Positions 6,394 to 7,804 of a DNA stretch of 7,804 nucleotides are shown in pieces; positions within the stretch are counted from its first letter, which is position 1, and the number at the start of each line of letters is the position of its first letter. Position numbers and translations under genes: made by a program. The notes under the pieces were generated by a model, which saw only the letters and a program-made list of their open reading frames with translations, was not told the DNA's origin and made no database searches. This stretch comes from Gammaproteobacteria bacterium (lineage in GTDB: Bacteria; Pseudomonadota; Gammaproteobacteria; Pseudomonadales; Halieaceae), in the NCBI GenBank assembly GCA_002748505.1, contig PDSN01000082.1, positions 1-7,804 on the forward strand, given 5' to 3'.

Positions 6394-7530
6394 ATGATAT
6401 TAGAATTAGAAGACCTGCGAACCCTGTATCACAAGCGCGTACCCAAGATGTTCCGAGGCTATGCGGAGTCCGGCTCCTGGAGCCAGCAAACCCTCGCGGA
6501 CAACGTGCAGGATTTTAAAAAAATCTATTTTCGCCAGCGCGTGGCGCGAGAGCTTGAGCCGCTGAGTCTTGAGACCACACTGCTCGGCACCAACTACAAA
6601 ATGCCACTGGGCCTTGCGCCAGTGGGGATGCTGGGTATGCAGCACGCCGATGGCGAGATTAAAGCCGCCCGCGCCGCCGAGCGTTTTGGCGTGCCGTTTA
6701 CCCTATCAACCATGAGCGTCTGCTCGATGGAGGCCGTGGCGGAGGCTACGCAAAGCCCGTTTTGGTTTCAACTCTACGCGCAAAAGGATCAGGACTTTAC
6801 CCGCAGTTTGATCGAGCGAGCTAAGGCCGTGCGCTGCTCGGCACTGGTACTGACACTCGACCTGCAAGTAATCGGCAAACGCCACGCGGATCACCGCAAT
6901 GGCCTGTCGACCAAACCGGGTTTGACCCTGAAAAACATACTCGATATGGGCCGTCGTCCGCGCTGGGCGCTCAACATGGCGCGCACCAAAAACCAGAGCT
7001 TTGGCAACATCCAGGGTCACGCTGCGGGCGTGGACGATATGGGCGATCTCATGGCCTGGACAGCGGCGAGCTTCGATAAAAATCTCAATTGGGATAACGT
7101 CAAACGCTTCCGCGACCAGTGGGACGGCCCGCTCATCATAAAGGGCATTATGGAAACAGAAGATGCCGAAAAGTGTAAGGCCATCGGCGCAGAGGCCATT
7201 GTCGTCTCCAACCACGGCGGTCGGCAGCTCGACGGCGCACCCTCGGCTATCAGCGTACTCCCCGAAATTGTCGATAACGTCGGCGATGGTATGGAAGTTT
7301 GGATGGACAGCGGGATTCGCTCGGGGCAGGACATGCTGCGCGCTGTAGCGCTCGGCGCCAAAGCCGTCCTCGTGGGTCGCCCACTGGTGTATGCGGTGGG
7401 TGCTATGGGTGAACAAGGCGTGACCAGAATGCTGGAGATTTTCTACGAGGAAGCTTCAACAACGATGGCATTTACGGGGCACCGTGATATCAGCGCGGTG
7501 TCGCGAAACGATATTATTGTCAGGGACTGA
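6394..7530 (+). CDS. lldD: FMN-dependent alpha-hydroxy-acid dehydrogenase (L-lactate dehydrogenase-like)
   Basis: This 378-aa TIM-barrel flavoenzyme oxidises an L-2-hydroxy acid to the 2-oxo acid; in LldD the substrate is L-lactate, with electrons passed to the respiratory chain. Family residues are all visible: Y23 in FRGYAESGS, the FMN-binding APVGM (75-79), Y128 in FQLYAQKD, D156 in LTLDLQ, K250 in IIKGIM, the catalytic base H274 and substrate-binding R277 in SNHGGRQLDGAP, and the FMN-phosphate motifs DSGIRSG (305-311) and GRP (328-330). Length is normal for the family (E. coli LldD is 396 aa). The start is ATG 6394, preferred over ATG 6382 because of its Shine-Dalgarno sequence. It appears monocistronic; no lactate permease, LldR or glycolate genes are adjacent. 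Mandelate, glycolate or another 2-hydroxy acid cannot be excluded as substrate. Confidence 0.9.
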   Translation: MILELEDLRTLYHKRVPKMFRGYAESGSWSQQTLADNVQDFKKIYFRQRVARELEPLSLETTLLGTNYKMPLGLAPVGMLGMQHADGEIKAARAAERFGVPFTLSTMSVCSMEAVAEATQSPFWFQLYAQKDQDFTRSLIERAKAVRCSALVLTLDLQVIGKRHADHRNGLSTKPGLTLKNILDMGRRPRWALNMARTKNQSFGNIQGHAAGVDDMGDLMAWTAASFDKNLNWDNVKRFRDQWDGPLIIKGIMETEDAEKCKAIGAEAIVVSNHGGRQLDGAPSAISVLPEIVDNVGDGMEVWMDSGIRSGQDMLRAVALGAKAVLVGRPLVYAVGAMGEQGVTRMLEIFYEEASTTMAFTGHRDISAVSRNDIIVRD

Positions 7531-7804
7531 CCGCCTCGTCTTGATCTCGCTGTCCCGTCCAGGTAAGCCAGATGGACGGGGTACGGCACCACGGCTGAAA
7601 GAGCTACATTAAACGCCCTCGCCCCGTCCCGGGGCGGACGCGCAACGTCAATGCTGCAAATACAACGCCACACCCGCGCGCAGCGCGTGCCGCCGCATGT
7701 CGTTATTATTCCTGAGTTCTGCCAATTAGTGTGAGTTTTTCAAGATTTCCAGCAAATTGCCGTCTAAAAGCGGGGTTTCGGCTGTTTTTAACACGTATTT
7801 TTCT
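7531..7804. other. Intergenic stretch with GC-rich inverted repeats, no supported gene
   Basis: No convincing coding region lies in the last 274 bases. It holds the hairpin at 7554-7580, a second very stable one (CGCCCCG-TCC-CGGGGCG, 7620-7636), and a GC-rich patch around 7667-7694. The motif CCCGTCC or its complement recurs in both hairpins. From about 7697 the sequence becomes A/T-richer with short T-runs. It could be a dispersed intergenic repeat or the flank of the next gene beyond the edge. Confidence 0.5.
7554..7580. terminator. 8-bp hairpin downstream of the lldD-like gene
   Basis: CCCGTCCA (7554-7561) pairs perfectly with TGGACGGG (7573-7580) around an 11-nt loop, 23 nt after the stop codon. 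There is no T-tract on either strand, so it is either a Rho-assisted or stabilising 3' structure or part of a repeat, not a classical intrinsic terminator. Confidence 0.45.

Noticed and set aside
6706..7416. 236-codon open frame on the minus strand within the lldD-like gene
   Set aside because: It is fully antisense to a gene with all catalytic motifs intact, and its translation shows no recognisable family.
7443..7673. 76-codon open frame on the minus strand overlapping the lldD-like 3' end
   Set aside because: Most of it covers the hairpin region and the antisense of a real gene, and no Shine-Dalgarno sequence or family was seen. A search for homologous short ORFs could revive it if 7531-7680 proves to be a dispersed repeat.
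7611..7700. Integron attC-like site
   Set aside because: Several AAC/GTT-like ends are present, but no pair matches the RYYYAAC/GTTRRRY core sequences in the right arrangement.

Overview
The window looks like chromosomal DNA of a marine-type gammaproteobacterium, with moderate G+C and ordinary codon use. The evidence is the tRNA-Tyr/tRNA-Gly/tRNA-Thr/tuf cluster, which has the same order as the tufB locus of E. coli and Pseudomonas, together with an RstA/RstB-type two-component system next to MipA/OmpV and DUF3019 genes, an arrangement I associate with Shewanella/Alteromonas/Cellvibrio-like bacteria. The taxonomic placement is inference. I see no insertion sequence, phage gene, CRISPR array or clear island boundary.

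Region 1 (1-528, minus strand) is a translation-machinery operon. A strong sigma70 promoter with a GC-rich discriminator (500-528) reads into tRNA-Tyr(GTA), tRNA-Gly(TCC), tRNA-Thr(GGT) and then the 5' end of tuf (EF-Tu), which runs off the left edge. A small hairpin followed by a T-rich tract lies between tRNA-Thr and tuf and may act as a partial terminator or attenuator.

Region 2 (583-3969, minus strand) is a compact four-gene operon. In transcription order it encodes a MipA/OmpV outer-membrane beta-barrel, a small periplasmic DUF3019 protein that overlaps it by 11 nt, an RstA-like response regulator 24 nt further on, and an RstB-like sensor kinase that starts at TTG overlapping the regulator's stop codon. 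The layout suggests an envelope-sensing module in which surface or periplasmic proteins and the kinase/regulator pair are made together. The signal is unknown.

Region 3 (3970-4170) is the divergent intergenic region. It holds two GTTAAA-N5-TAAC repeats exactly 20 bp apart and a separate 10-bp-phased TACAAA-type array containing a perfect CTACAA-AC-TTGTAG palindrome. Both are good candidates for binding sites of the OmpR-family regulator encoded next door.

Region 4 (4171-6267, plus strand) encodes a large outer-membrane-type lipoprotein with a C-terminal beta-propeller domain (PF09826-like). Its start is best placed at a GTG with a good Shine-Dalgarno sequence, not at the longer upstream ATG.

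Region 5 (6330-7530, plus strand) is a monocistronic FMN-dependent alpha-hydroxy-acid dehydrogenase (LldD-like), with a clear sigma70 promoter and Shine-Dalgarno sequence.

Region 6 (7531-7804) has no convincing gene. It contains two strong GC-rich hairpins without U-tracts and related sequence in their arms, which could be a transcript end or a dispersed repeat.
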